A DNA stretch of 10,546 bases from Legionella genomosp. 1 (GCA_945901145.1 CAMDJY010000029.1:1-10546), one strand, 5' to 3'. Positions 1-7,642 are shown, numbered from the stretch's first letter. Notes: generated from the letters alone by a model not told the origin. Numbers and translations: made by a program.

Positions 1-258
1 CATGAGGTTCGCCCTGGTATTACGGGCTGGGCACAAGTGAATGGCAGAAATGCAATTGCTTGGGAAGAAAAGTTTAAATATGACGTATGGTATGTAGACA
101 ATCAGTCATTTTGGTTGGATATAAAAATTTTATTCATGACGGTGATTAAAGTGGTTAAACGTGACGGTATTCAAGGGCAAAAAAGCGTTACAGCAGAAAA
201 ATTTATGGGAACCCCGGCTGAGCTTGAGCCAGATGTATCACTAGATCAAACAACCTGA
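1..258 (+). CDS. PglC-type undecaprenyl-phosphate sugar-phosphate transferase, 3' end only
   Basis: This is the last 85 codons of a bacterial sugar transferase. The reading frame is open from the first base of the window, so the start lies upstream; the first internal ATG at 37 is not the real start. The fragment carries the conserved carboxy-terminal block of the family ([16 protein letters not shown], a few codons from the window edge, then a D-W/Y-Y-V-DN-SFWLD-K segment) and ends with a TAEKFMG tail like that of Campylobacter PglC. The family moves a sugar-1-phosphate from a UDP-sugar onto undecaprenyl phosphate at the inner membrane, starting synthesis of a glycan repeat unit. The catalytic Asp-Glu pair would lie upstream and cannot be checked. 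The stop is TGA, 24 bases before uvrB. Which sugar it uses cannot be told from this fragment. A polysaccharide or glycoprotein gene cluster probably continues to the left. Confidence 0.9.
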   Translation, partial: HEVRPGITGWAQVNGRNAIAWEEKFKYDVWYVDNQSFWLDIKILFMTVIKVVKRDGIQGQKSVTAEKFMGTPAELEPDVSLDQTT

Positions 259-282
259 CCAGAATTATGATACCATCCACTC

Positions 283-2274
283 ATGAAAAACCTATTTCAA
301 ATTGTTTCCAATTATACCCCTGCAGGTGATCAGCCAACTGCTATTGCAACACTATTAGCAGGCTTACATGCAGGTCTTGCGCGTCAGATTTTATTGGGCG
401 TGACCGGTTCTGGTAAAACCTTTACCATTGCTCACGTTATTCAAGAGATTAAGCGCCCAACCTTAATTATGGCGCCTAATAAAACCTTAGCTGCGCAATT
501 GTATGGTGAATTTAAAACATTTTTTCCTAATAATGCTGTTGAGTATTTTGTTTCTTATTATGACTACTATCAGCCTGAAGCTTATGTTCCCTCCTCAGAT
601 ACTTTTATTGAAAAAGATGCGTCTATTAATGAACACATTGAGCAAATGCGATTGTCAGCGACCAAAGCTTTATTAGAACGTAAAGATGCGATTATTGTTG
701 CGACAGTTTCAGCAATTTATGGCTTGGGTGATCCTGATTCATATTTGCGCATGGTTTTACATTTATCTCGAGGTGAACAACGCGATCAACGTGAAATTTT
801 AAGACATCTTGCCGAACTTCAATATACACGCAGTACGCAATCGTTGTCTCGCGGCCAATTTCGTGTCCATGGTGATGTGATTGATGTGTTTCCTGCTGAT
901 GCAGATCAAGAGGCGATACGTATTGAGTTATTTGATGATGAAGTGGCCAATTTAGCGATTTTTGACCCGCTTACTGGTGAGATTTATCATCGTGTTCCAA
1001 GAATTACTATTTTTCCAAAAACACATTATGTCACGCCACGACAACGTTTACTGGAAGCAGTAGAATGGATCAAACAAGAATTACAAGACCGCTTGTCGGT
1101 TTTATATGCAAATAATAAATTGGTTGAAGCACAACGTTTGGAACAACGCACGCGGTTTGATATTGAAATGATTCTTGAACTCGGGTTTTGTTCTGGCATT
1201 GAAAATTATTCACGTTATTTATCAGGACGCGGCCCTGGTGAGCCACCCCCTACATTATTTGATTATTTACCTCACGATGCATTATTAATTATCGATGAAT
1301 CACACGTGACAGTACCACAAATTGGTGGGATGTATCGAGGGGATCGTGCGCGTAAAGAAACGTTGGTTGAATATGGGTTTAGATTGCCATCGGCTCTAGA
1401 TAATCGTCCGATGCAGTTTGAGGAGTTTATTCAAAAATCTCCTCAAACGATTTATGTTTCTGCAACGCCTGGATCTTATGAATTAGAGCATGCTGAAGAG
1501 ATTGCAGAGCAAGTGGTTCGTCCAACAGGACTCTTGGACCCAGAGGTTTGTATTCGTCCTGTCATAAATCAAGTTGATGATTTACTTTCTGAAATTAATC
1601 TTGTAATTGCACAGGGAGATCGTATTTTGGTAACGACATTAACTAAGCGCATGGCAGAAGATTTGACAGAATATCTACAGGGCTATGGTGTGCGTGTGCG
1701 TTATTTGCATTCAGATATTGATACGGTCGAGCGTATGGAAATTATTCGAGATTTGCGCTTGGGTGTCTTTGATGTACTCGTTGGTATTAATTTACTTCGT
1801 GAAGGCTTGGATATGCCTGAGGTCGCTTTAGTGGCTATTTTAGATGCGGATAAAGAGGGTTTTTTACGCTCGGATCGCTCTTTAATTCAAACAATTGGTC
1901 GAGCTGCACGTCATGTGAATGGGCGTGCTATTTTATATGCAGATAGGATAACGGGCTCGATGCAAAGAGCTTTGGACGAAACGAACAGAAGGCGCGAAAA
2001 ACAACGTGCTTTCAACGAGGCTCATCATATCGTACCAGTTGGTATTAATAAATCTGTTCAAGATATTTTAGAAGGTGCACGATTTGGAGAAAGAAAAAAA
2101 GCGACTAAAAAATTGAATCTTGAAGATACACTTTTACCTCTTGATCTCTTAGTGAAGCGTATCCAGCTTTTAGAAAAAGAGATGCAAATGCATGCTAAGA
2201 ATATGGCATTTGAAGAAGCTGCAATTGCTCGTGACCAAATGTTAGCGTTGAAAGAACAATTAAAAAGCGCATAA
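283..2274 (+). CDS. uvrB: UvrABC excinuclease subunit B
   Basis: UvrB is the damage-verifying helicase-like subunit of nucleotide excision repair. It is loaded on DNA by UvrA, and its complex with UvrC makes the two incisions. The 663 residues match the family length (E. coli about 673) and are colinear. Visible are Walker A GVTGSGKT (residues 39-46, Lys45), the damage-probing beta-hairpin with the [15 protein letters not shown] signature (about 92-112), the DESH box (338-341), helicase motif [10 protein letters not shown] (536-543) and a carboxy-terminal UVR domain that contacts UvrC (about 624-659). All key motifs are intact. The ATG start matches the E. coli amino terminus, but no Shine-Dalgarno sequence precedes it. 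The gap after the sugar transferase gene is only 24 bases, so the two may be co-transcribed. I see no SOS (LexA) box in that gap. An uncharacterised membrane protein gene follows. Confidence 0.98.
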   Translation: MKNLFQIVSNYTPAGDQPTAIATLLAGLHAGLARQILLGVTGSGKTFTIAHVIQEIKRPTLIMAPNKTLAAQLYGEFKTFFPNNAVEYFVSYYDYYQPEAYVPSSDTFIEKDASINEHIEQMRLSATKALLERKDAIIVATVSAIYGLGDPDSYLRMVLHLSRGEQRDQREILRHLAELQYTRSTQSLSRGQFRVHGDVIDVFPADADQEAIRIELFDDEVANLAIFDPLTGEIYHRVPRITIFPKTHYVTPRQRLLEAVEWIKQELQDRLSVLYANNKLVEAQRLEQRTRFDIEMILELGFCSGIENYSRYLSGRGPGEPPPTLFDYLPHDALLIIDESHVTVPQIGGMYRGDRARKETLVEYGFRLPSALDNRPMQFEEFIQKSPQTIYVSATPGSYELEHAEEIAEQVVRPTGLLDPEVCIRPVINQVDDLLSEINLVIAQGDRILVTTLTKRMAEDLTEYLQGYGVRVRYLHSDIDTVERMEIIRDLRLGVFDVLVGINLLREGLDMPEVALVAILDADKEGFLRSDRSLIQTIGRAARHVNGRAILYADRITGSMQRALDETNRRREKQRAFNEAHHIVPVGINKSVQDILEGARFGERKKATKKLNLEDTLLPLDLLVKRIQLLEKEMQMHAKNMAFEEAAIARDQMLALKEQLKSA

Positions 2275-2278
2275 TTTA

Positions 2279-2307
2279 TGTACATTTTAGTCGTTTTGCT
2301 ATATGAT
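2279..2307 (+). promoter_or_regulatory. Candidate sigma-70 promoter for the membrane protein gene
   Basis: TGTACA (2279-2284, four of six bases of the -35 consensus) and TATGAT (2302-2307, five of six of the -10) are separated by exactly 17 bases. Transcription would start near 2314, leaving a leader of about 17 bases before the ATG at 2331. It lies directly after the uvrB stop in an AT-rich gap, so chance matches are possible. Confidence 0.45.
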
Positions 2308-2330
2308 TTATTATTTATTAATTTTTATGT

Positions 2331-3326
2331 ATGAATTTTTCTTCGAAATCAACGCCAGAACAACTGTTGTCAGCCTTTGAGGCATTAAACCAACAGAAAA
2401 ATGCACAGAATATTTTGCTGGTTGAAACCAAAAAACTTCAAATCATCCAAGCTATCGAAGCAGCCCTCAATCAAGCCGCGCCATTACCTTTCCCTATATA
2501 TAAACACGTCGAGGAAAAACCAGATTCTAGCTTGCAAAAAATTATAAAAAAAACGGTTTATTATCTCTTATTAGCTTTTGGCATTCTTGAAGATGCTGCT
2601 AATAGTTATTTCTTCGGTTCGAGTTTATTTGTATTAATTCCTGGTATTACTGATCCAATGCTGTTGATAGCATCTATTGGCTATGCGCTCTTAGAAAGCA
2701 CTTTATTTTATTTATTTGACGCGTATGAATTAAGAGACGCTTTAGGGATTCAAGATTATCAGACGAAATCAGAGACATTAATCGCACTCTATTCACAACA
2801 ACTAAAATTAAGTATTTCTTTAAACCAACATCTTCTGATGTACCCAACATTGAAGATCAGCCCTGAAAAATATAAAGAGTATATTCGATGTGTTGTTGCT
2901 TTTAATCAAGATTTACATAAAAAATATGATGTCATTAACTCGAGGCATAACACTTTGGGGCACCAGATACTGAAAATCAGTGTTTTTGCTTTTGGAGCCA
3001 TTTCGAGCTTAGCCGGAAGTTATTTTATGGCGGTTTTTTTCATTTCGATGATGGCACCAGCATTCCTTGGAACACCATTGGGTTTGGGTGTTATCTTGTC
3101 GATTATGCTCACGGGCCTGGTCTTCCATTTTGCTATGGATACAACGAGCATGACACGCATCGTTAATCCTAATTATGAAAAACAAAAAACCTTAAAACAA
3201 GAGTTGGGAGCATTTAAAGAGGCGTACTCAATCCGTGCGGATCAATTCTTTTTTTGTAGGCCGCTTGTTTCTCGTAAACATGTTCGAGAGGCTTCAACTC
3301 AAACGGATTTTTCATGTGCAGCATAG
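2331..3326 (+). CDS. Uncharacterised four-helix membrane protein with an internal duplication
   Basis: I do not recognise this 331-residue protein. It has a soluble amino terminus rich in Gln, Ala and Leu (1-70, probably helical), a hydrophobic hairpin (about 74-131), a soluble middle (132-208), a second hydrophobic hairpin (about 212-268) and a basic tail ending in a Cys-Ala-Ala sequence. The two hairpin halves look related. Both contain Ser-Tyr-Phe (92-94 and 230-232), followed some 50 residues later by a Tyr-x-x-Lys/Gln stretch (143 and 282) leading into a charged helix. There is no signal peptide, so an inner membrane location, or insertion into a host membrane if secreted, would fit. No Shine-Dalgarno sequence precedes the ATG. 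The last 113 bases overlap an antisense frame that continues from a cytochrome oxidase remnant. The arrangement of two membrane hairpins resembles some Legionellales effector candidates, but that is only a resemblance. Confidence 0.75.
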   Translation: MNFSSKSTPEQLLSAFEALNQQKNAQNILLVETKKLQIIQAIEAALNQAAPLPFPIYKHVEEKPDSSLQKIIKKTVYYLLLAFGILEDAANSYFFGSSLFVLIPGITDPMLLIASIGYALLESTLFYLFDAYELRDALGIQDYQTKSETLIALYSQQLKLSISLNQHLLMYPTLKISPEKYKEYIRCVVAFNQDLHKKYDVINSRHNTLGHQILKISVFAFGAISSLAGSYFMAVFFISMMAPAFLGTPLGLGVILSIMLTGLVFHFAMDTTSMTRIVNPNYEKQKTLKQELGAFKEAYSIRADQFFFCRPLVSRKHVREASTQTDFSCAA

Positions 3327-3552
3327 CTGGAATCGTGAGTGCAATGATGATCATAAAAGGAATTATTGTCCAAAAAATTTCAAGTTTTAAATTTTTATGA
3401 AAAGCCTTGGCTTGATGGCTTTTAGATTTTCGGTGCTGAATCAGTGAATAAAACATCACACCAAATATAACGACCCCAATCACGCCACAGATCAGCATAG
3501 CTGTTAGGTGTAACTGATACATTCCTTGGCTGAGTTGTAATTTATTTTGCAT
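3214..3552 (-). pseudogene. coxB: Truncated cytochrome c oxidase subunit II (amino-terminal remnant)
   Basis: Subunit II of aa3-type oxidase takes electrons from cytochrome c through a periplasmic CuA centre. This 112-codon frame keeps only the membrane part. It has the first helix (about residues 13-36), the HRKSK-HQAKAFH loop (40-52), and the second helix with the hallmark LEIFWTIIP (58-65) ending in ALTIPA. Similarity then stops at about codon 76 (near 3324), and the rest of the frame runs antisense to the end of the neighbouring membrane protein gene. The whole CuA domain (normally more than 100 further residues with two Cys, two His, Met and Glu ligands) is missing. The usual amino-terminal signal sequence is also absent: an in-frame TAG lies seven codons upstream. 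A strong AGGAG lies 4 bases before the ATG and a promoter just upstream, so a two-helix peptide could still be made. A degraded gene is the likelier reading. Confidence 0.8.
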
Positions 3553-3574
3553 GCTTCTCCTCTTGAAGGCATGC
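3549..3574 (-). repeat. Inverted repeat over the coxB remnant translation start
   Basis: Two copies of the self-complementary hexamer GCATGC (3549-3554 and 3569-3574) sit 20 bases apart centre to centre. They are extended inward by matching TTC and GAA, with one unpaired base, around a 7-base centre. On the minus strand the start codon ATG falls in one arm and the AGGAG ribosome binding site runs from the centre into that arm. It could be a regulator's operator dyad or an RNA hairpin limiting translation. Because the candidate promoter would start transcription near 3569, much of one arm may not be transcribed, which favours a DNA-level role. Confidence 0.45.
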
Positions 3575-3575
3575 T

Positions 3576-3604
3576 ATTGTAGCCATTTTTTTTGGGCTTG
3601 TCTT
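3576..3604 (-). promoter_or_regulatory. Candidate sigma-70 promoter for the coxB remnant
   Basis: On the minus strand AAGACA (3604-3599, four of six of the -35 consensus) and TACAAT (3581-3576, five of six of the -10) are spaced by 17 bases. Transcription would begin near 3569, giving a short leader that contains the AGGAG site. It shares the 123-bp gap with the divergent lipoprotein promoter. Confidence 0.45.
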
Positions 3605-3646
3605 GCACTTCTAAAGAACTTCTACTAAGGTAAATGAGCGGGTACC

Positions 3647-3655
3647 TGTTATAAT
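3647..3655 (+). promoter_or_regulatory. Extended -10 promoter of the lipoprotein gene
   Basis: The sequence TGTTATAAT is a perfect -10 hexamer (TATAAT, 3650-3655) with the TGn extension that lets sigma-70 polymerase work with a weak -35 element; none is visible at the expected distance. Transcription would start near 3662, just before the ribosome binding site. Confidence 0.6.
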
Positions 3656-3665
3656 TAACTTTATC

Positions 3666-3671
3666 AAGGAG
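3666..3671 (+). promoter_or_regulatory. Ribosome binding site of the lipoprotein gene
   Basis: AAGGAG lies 4 bases before the ATG at 3676. This is a strong Shine-Dalgarno match and fixes the start, which in turn places a signal peptide at the amino terminus. Confidence 0.7.
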
Positions 3672-3675
3672 AATT

Positions 3676-4728
3676 ATGTCAATTTACCGGCTGCTGTTCT
3701 TAGCATTCATGGTGTTTACAAGTGGTTGTTTTCAGCAGAAAGTAAAGCCAGTTCCCCTATTTGGGCCGCATGCACAAAAAGTGGCTATTGCCCATACGCA
3801 TTGGATTGAGCCCCAATTACCTGTTGAGATTAAACAAACCTCAGAAAATGCAAAAGCAAAACAGAGCACACATGTTTTTCGGGTTGTGACTAAAAAACCA
3901 GATATGTTTAATCAACTTCGTATTCAAGGTCCTTTGAATATTACATTATCAACAAATGCTTCAAGCCCGCGGATTGTTTTAAAAGGAGATTTAGCCGATT
4001 TGGCTTTAGTACGATTTTCAGTAAAAAATGGCACCCTGTCTATTATCAGTCAAAAGACAAAACCTGTGCATACGCCGTTAGATATTCAGATTGATGCACC
4101 AAGTGATTTACGCAGTTTGGTTTATGATGGCGCTGGCAGTATTGTCGGACATCATATTCGAACGGATGCAGCGTTTGTTTCGATTAATAATTCTGGTAAT
4201 ACGCACCTGGATGGTCAAATAAATCTAAGCAATATTATTGTCAAAGGCAAAGGGGAGGTTGAGATTCAAGGAGTTTCAGGCCAGAATTTGCAAATTAGCT
4301 TAATTGGAAAACCTAAAGTTCAACTCACTGGCATGGCTGAGATGGCATCTCTTGATGTTCAAGGCAAGGCAGAGTTTAGTTTTTATTGGGCAAAAGCAGG
4401 CAGACTCATGGTTCGGGCTAAAGAGGGGGCTTCTCGTATCAGAATTGCTGGTGCTGTAGCTTATTTGGATGTTGAATTATGGGGTAAAGCGCAATTTAAT
4501 GGTCGATATTTACGTGCAGAACGTACTTTTATCAAAACGCATGATCATGCAATTGCAGAAATTGTGACCACAAGTCGTCAACACACACTCGCTTTAGATG
4601 CAAGTGATATTCATTTTTATAATTTACCTTCTACGCGCATGGATTTTATGGCAAAAAATGGCGCAGTTCTCGATATGCGGGATTGGGAATTAAGAGATGA
4701 ACAAGAGTATACGCGCTATAATCGATGA
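3676..4728 (+). CDS. Predicted lipoprotein with GIN/DUF2807-like beta-helix domain
   Basis: The 350-residue product starts with a basic residue and a hydrophobic stretch (5-16), followed by a lipobox-like TSGC, so Cys18 would be acylated and the protein anchored in the inner or outer membrane facing the periplasm or surface. The -3 residue is Thr rather than the usual Leu, so the lipobox is imperfect. From about residue 78 to 335 the sequence is a run of short beta strands recurring about every 20 residues, rich in Gly, Asn and Asp turns. Examples are the F-x-x-L-R-I-x-G-P-L-N-I start and the DGAGS and GKGEVEI turns. This is the pattern of DUF2807 (putative auto-transporter adhesin head, GIN domain). 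The molecular role of that family is not established. The gene ends tail to tail with the alpha/beta hydrolase gene, overlapping it by 13 bases. A strong ribosome binding site and an extended -10 promoter precede it. Confidence 0.8.
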   Translation: MSIYRLLFLAFMVFTSGCFQQKVKPVPLFGPHAQKVAIAHTHWIEPQLPVEIKQTSENAKAKQSTHVFRVVTKKPDMFNQLRIQGPLNITLSTNASSPRIVLKGDLADLALVRFSVKNGTLSIISQKTKPVHTPLDIQIDAPSDLRSLVYDGAGSIVGHHIRTDAAFVSINNSGNTHLDGQINLSNIIVKGKGEVEIQGVSGQNLQISLIGKPKVQLTGMAEMASLDVQGKAEFSFYWAKAGRLMVRAKEGASRIRIAGAVAYLDVELWGKAQFNGRYLRAERTFIKTHDHAIAEIVTTSRQHTLALDASDIHFYNLPSTRMDFMAKNGAVLDMRDWELRDEQEYTRYNR

Positions 4729-5510
4729 CAAATTAACTCGATGATTGTTGTTAGATCTTGGTCTAAAGGTAAGATATGAGCAGAGTGTTCTAACCAATGC
4801 AGCTTGATTTGAGTGGTATTGCCAATTTTTCTACAGACGGCGTTATTATCAACGATTGTGTCGTGGCTTCCTAAAAAAACGTCTGTTGGACAGTTCGGTG
4901 TTTTATAAGTAAATGTTTTTATAAAATGAAGTATTTCTATGATTGTAGTAACAGGTAATTTTTTATACGTGAGCTCTGAGTATTTCTGCGAGCGGATATT
5001 ACCGCCTCGATTGGTTATATTTTTTATCCCCAATAGTTGAAAAATCTTAGCACAGGCAAGCGTCCAGGGGATGTTGATTCGAAGTGCAAGTGCAGGGGCG
5101 AGTAAATATAAATGACCGATGGGTCGTGTTTTAGCAAGATGTAACGCAAGCAGGCCGCCTAAGGACAAACCTAAGACATCAACGCTTTCATAAGTTTTTA
5201 ATAGCTCATCGCACGTGGTTTCGACGGCTTTTATCCATTCAATGCTGTGAACGTTGGCAAAATCTTGGTAATTTACAGCATGTCCTGGTAGCGTTGGGCA
5301 GATAATGCCATCATAACCCGTGAGCATGGGTATGAGAGCTCGATAAACAGCGGGAGAGGAACCAAAGCCATGAAGCAGTAATAGGGCGCGCTTGGATTGG
5401 TTATTTGTGATGTTGATAGGTAACAGCAGATTAGATTCATCTACTCCCAAATCTCTTTGTTTTTTACCTTGCCATTGATAACAAAAATCATCAACATGAA
5501 TTGCGTTCAT
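4716..5510 (-). CDS. Alpha/beta hydrolase (carboxylesterase / monoacylglycerol lipase-like)
   Basis: This 264-residue serine hydrolase has the full catalytic set. The HGFG oxyanion segment is at residues 47-50, the nucleophile elbow GLSLG has Ser116, the acid is Asp217 in GSHD, and the base is His245 in EHSAHILPLD. The order and spacing fit the Est30-type carboxylesterase or monoglyceride lipase group, which cleaves short to medium acyl esters. The lid region between the elbow and the acid (about 140-200) is Ile/Leu-rich. No signal peptide is seen, so it should be cytoplasmic. It is the last gene of a leftward operon, starting 10 bases after the reductase gene stop, with a modest AGAGA as ribosome binding site. 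Its substrate is unknown. Membership in an arabinosyl-lipid operon suggests it could act on an acylated sugar or lipid intermediate, but this is inference. Confidence 0.85.
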   Translation of the reverse strand: MNAIHVDDFCYQWQGKKQRDLGVDESNLLLPINITNNQSKRALLLLHGFGSSPAVYRALIPMLTGYDGIICPTLPGHAVNYQDFANVHSIEWIKAVETTCDELLKTYESVDVLGLSLGGLLALHLAKTRPIGHLYLLAPALALRINIPWTLACAKIFQLLGIKNITNRGGNIRSQKYSELTYKKLPVTTIIEILHFIKTFTYKTPNCPTDVFLGSHDTIVDNNAVCRKIGNTTQIKLHWLEHSAHILPLDQDLTTIIELICHRL

Positions 5511-5520
5511 TTTTTTCTCT

Positions 5521-6273
5521 TTATATATTCAACCGATTAAAAATAAATCCTGGGAGTAATTTGATAATGCTCATGATGAAATACCATTGCTTGGGCACAT
5601 AGGCGATAGGCGTACCGCGTTGGATGGCAGTAACAATCTGCTTGGCAACAGACTCGACCGACGCAAGCGGTATGCCGGTTGTTTTTAAATGTGCAGTCAT
5701 TGGTGTCTCTGTCGGCCCTGGATTAATCAAAATAACTTGCACGCCAGTCCCTGCGAATCGATGTTGTAGGCCCTGAACATAATGTTTAATCAGACTTTTT
5801 GCTGCACCATAAACATAAATAGATTTTCGTCCGCGATCCCCTGCAACTGAACCGATGATTGCCATCGTTCCCTGGTTGCTCTGAGCCAAATGTTGGGCAA
5901 AGGCTTCTGCGTATAACACTGGAGAAATCGCATTGATTTGCAATGCTTGATCACAATGCGTTAAATCGGTTTGACAATTTTCTTGATTAGGTAAAAATCC
6001 GTGTGCTATCAGAATAATATCAAGGGAGCCATCTCGTGCGATTTGATCAACTGTTTTCTGAATAGAGACTGGGTCATAAAAATCTGCGATGACTGGTTCT
6101 ATCTGACATTGTGTATTTCTGATCTGAAGATCGGTTGCGATTGCTTGTATTTTTTGTGAATCTCGAGCGATTAAAGTCAGATGTATTGCTTCTTTTTGTA
6201 CCCATAATCGGGCACAGTGTTCTGCTATCGCGGAGGTTGCACCCACAATTACGATTCGTTTTTTTATTTTCAT
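5521..6273 (-). CDS. Short-chain dehydrogenase, DprE2-like 2'-keto reductase
   Basis: A classical-type SDR of 250 residues. It has the nucleotide-binding turn GATSAIAE (11-18, a variant of TGxxxGIG), Asn114, Ser142 in the GSVAGDRGR segment, and the catalytic Tyr155-x-x-x-Lys159 in YGAAK. The SVAGDRGR-x-x-x-Y-V-YGAAK layout is typical of reductases paired with DprE1-like oxidases. In mycobacteria DprE2 reduces decaprenylphosphoryl-2-keto-ribose with NADH to give the arabinose form. The carboxy terminus has a hydrophobic and basic stretch (about 226-247) that may associate with the membrane, where the lipid substrate is. The ATG is one base after the oxidase stop, with GGAG (plus-strand 6281-6284) inside the oxidase gene, so the two are likely translationally coupled. 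This supports a joint two-step epimerase. Exact lipid and sugar specificity is not shown by sequence alone. Confidence 0.85.
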   Translation of the reverse strand: MKIKKRIVIVGATSAIAEHCARLWVQKEAIHLTLIARDSQKIQAIATDLQIRNTQCQIEPVIADFYDPVSIQKTVDQIARDGSLDIILIAHGFLPNQENCQTDLTHCDQALQINAISPVLYAEAFAQHLAQSNQGTMAIIGSVAGDRGRKSIYVYGAAKSLIKHYVQGLQHRFAGTGVQVILINPGPTETPMTAHLKTTGIPLASVESVAKQIVTAIQRGTPIAYVPKQWYFIMSIIKLLPGFIFNRLNI

Positions 6274-6274
6274 G

Positions 6275-7558
6275 TTATGTCTCCATTAAACGTTTGGACA
6301 AGCCCGAGTGCATGCCTGGATCACGGTATTTTAAAAACTCTGTAAATGCTGGATAAGCTGTTTTGAATAATGATGCTGACATGTAGGCATTCTTTGCAAA
6401 ATAAATGCGGCCTTTTGCTGCTTCAACAATGGCGTCTAAGCGCTGGAAGAGTTTTAGCGTCTTACTGCCTTGATTGGGAAAGTCTAAGGCGAGGGTGACG
6501 CCAGGTTGCGGAAAGCTTAGTAAACCAGGCGCAGGACGATGTCCAAAAGTTTTCAGTACGGACAAAAAAGATCCGGCTTTGGCTTTTGAAACTTCATATA
6601 ATAATAATGAAATTGCTTCTCGAGGCACGACGCATTGATACTGGTAAAACCCTTTTCGACCATACATACGGTTCCATGCAAGAATTTGATCGAGAGGATA
6701 AAAAAAGGGCTGATAGTGGGTGATTTGTTGTTTGGTTTTTTGGGTATTTACATAAAAATATAAATGATTAAATAGATGAAGTGTCGCTTTGTTAACTAAA
6801 GATATTGGTGGTGTTAATGGAAAAGTGAATGAATTCTTTTTGGGTAGAGGCCCATTCGGTCTATCAATTGAGTTTGCGCGCATGAATAGGCCACGTGGCT
6901 TGCGCGCTAAGCAGTCTATCCACGACACGGTATATTCCCATGAGGCTTCGGAGGTATCTGCAAGTTGAAAAAATGTCTCTAAATTATGATAAGGTATAAT
7001 TTCTGTTTGCAACCATGGGCCGGGCACTTGGCGCAGTCTTATTTCAGCTTCTGTAATAAGCCCAGTTAGGCCAAGCCCACCAATCGTTGCTTTAAACCAT
7101 TCTGGCTGATGTGTTGGACTGCATAGAATGGTTTCACCCGTTGTTCGCTGTAATGTGATCTGATGAACGTGATCACCAAAAGATCCTTGTGCATGATGAT
7201 TTTTGCCGTGGACATCATTGGCAATTGCGCCACCGATGGTGACGAATTGTGTGCCTGGTGTGACTGGTAACATCCAGCCTTGGGGAACGAAAATCTCTTG
7301 AATGGTCTTTAGCAGAACGCCGGCCTCACAACGCAATAATCCTGTGGCTTCGTTAAAATGCAGCAAATGATCCATCGCTTGTGTTTGCCAAAGGGTTTGT
7401 TGTGGACTTAAACAGACATCGCCGTAACTGCGGCCCATGCCATATGGGATCCCTGGTTGATGGGTGATTAGTTGTTGGTTGATGGTTGCACGATGATGCA
7501 GAGGAATGATCTGGTGTGGTTCTAAACTTAGTCGCCCCCAGGATGATACACGATGCAT
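6275..7558 (-). CDS. FAD-binding oxidase, DprE1-like (prenylphosphoryl-ribose 2'-oxidase)
   Basis: A 427-residue member of the vanillyl-alcohol-oxidase/DprE1 flavoprotein family (M. tuberculosis DprE1 about 461). The FAD domain shows GMGRSYGD (40-47) and the strongly conserved TIGGAIANDVHGKNHH followed by GSFGDHV (107-131), the region that binds the flavin. The carboxy-terminal half keeps the YQYQCVVP strand (305-312) and an active-site Lys389 in YFAKN, matching the catalytic lysine of DprE1. The residue aligned with the benzothiazinone-target Cys387 of the mycobacterial enzyme is Ala357. DprE1 oxidises the 2'-hydroxyl of decaprenylphosphoryl-ribose; DprE2 then reduces the ketone on the other face. 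GGAG (plus-strand 7566-7569) lies 7 bases before the ATG, which fixes the start. It heads the leftward operon with the reductase and a hydrolase, and is divergent from the UbiA gene. The carrier here may be undecaprenyl rather than decaprenyl phosphate. Confidence 0.88.
   Translation of the reverse strand: MHRVSSWGRLSLEPHQIIPLHHRATINQQLITHQPGIPYGMGRSYGDVCLSPQQTLWQTQAMDHLLHFNEATGLLRCEAGVLLKTIQEIFVPQGWMLPVTPGTQFVTIGGAIANDVHGKNHHAQGSFGDHVHQITLQRTTGETILCSPTHQPEWFKATIGGLGLTGLITEAEIRLRQVPGPWLQTEIIPYHNLETFFQLADTSEASWEYTVSWIDCLARKPRGLFMRANSIDRPNGPLPKKNSFTFPLTPPISLVNKATLHLFNHLYFYVNTQKTKQQITHYQPFFYPLDQILAWNRMYGRKGFYQYQCVVPREAISLLLYEVSKAKAGSFLSVLKTFGHRPAPGLLSFPQPGVTLALDFPNQGSKTLKLFQRLDAIVEAAKGRIYFAKNAYMSASLFKTAYPAFTEFLKYRDPGMHSGLSKRLMET
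6281..6284 (-). promoter_or_regulatory. Ribosome binding site of the DprE2-like gene inside the oxidase gene
   Basis: On the minus strand GGAG lies 7 bases before the reductase ATG and within the last codons of the oxidase gene. Ribosomes finishing the oxidase would end almost on top of this start, which fits coupled, balanced synthesis of the two subunits. Confidence 0.65.
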
Positions 7559-7642
7559 ACTAAGACTCCAGTAATAGCGCTTGTATTTTACAGATGCTAT
7601 GATTCATCTTCATGTAGCTCTATTAATAGGGATAGAATTGAT
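7559..7642. promoter_or_regulatory. Divergent control region between the DprE1-like and UbiA genes
   Basis: These 84 bases separate two units of the same apparent pathway and should hold promoters for both. Rightward, TGCTATGAT (7595-7603) is an extended -10 element placed 40 bases before the UbiA ATG. Leftward, TAAAAT (7592-7587 read on the minus strand) is a plausible -10 without a good -35. The oxidase ribosome binding site is at 7566-7569, and AGGGA at 7628-7632 serves UbiA. A shared regulator is possible, but no clear dyad was seen. Confidence 0.5.

Noticed and set aside
259..282. LexA box or strong promoter directly before uvrB
   Set aside because: No CTGT-N8-ACAG pattern is present. 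TATGAT at 266-271 would start transcription almost at the ATG and has no matching -35.
2058..2285. Minus-strand open frame of 75 codons over the end of uvrB
   Set aside because: It is antisense to the well-conserved UVR domain region, has no recognisable domain and no ribosome binding site.
6135..6356. Plus-strand open frame across the reductase and oxidase ends
   Set aside because: It is antisense to two confidently assigned genes and has no family features.
7553..7642. Upstream in-frame ATG as the UbiA start
   Set aside because: The extra 30 residues do not resemble the family, and the best extended -10 element lies within this stretch, so it would not be transcribed.
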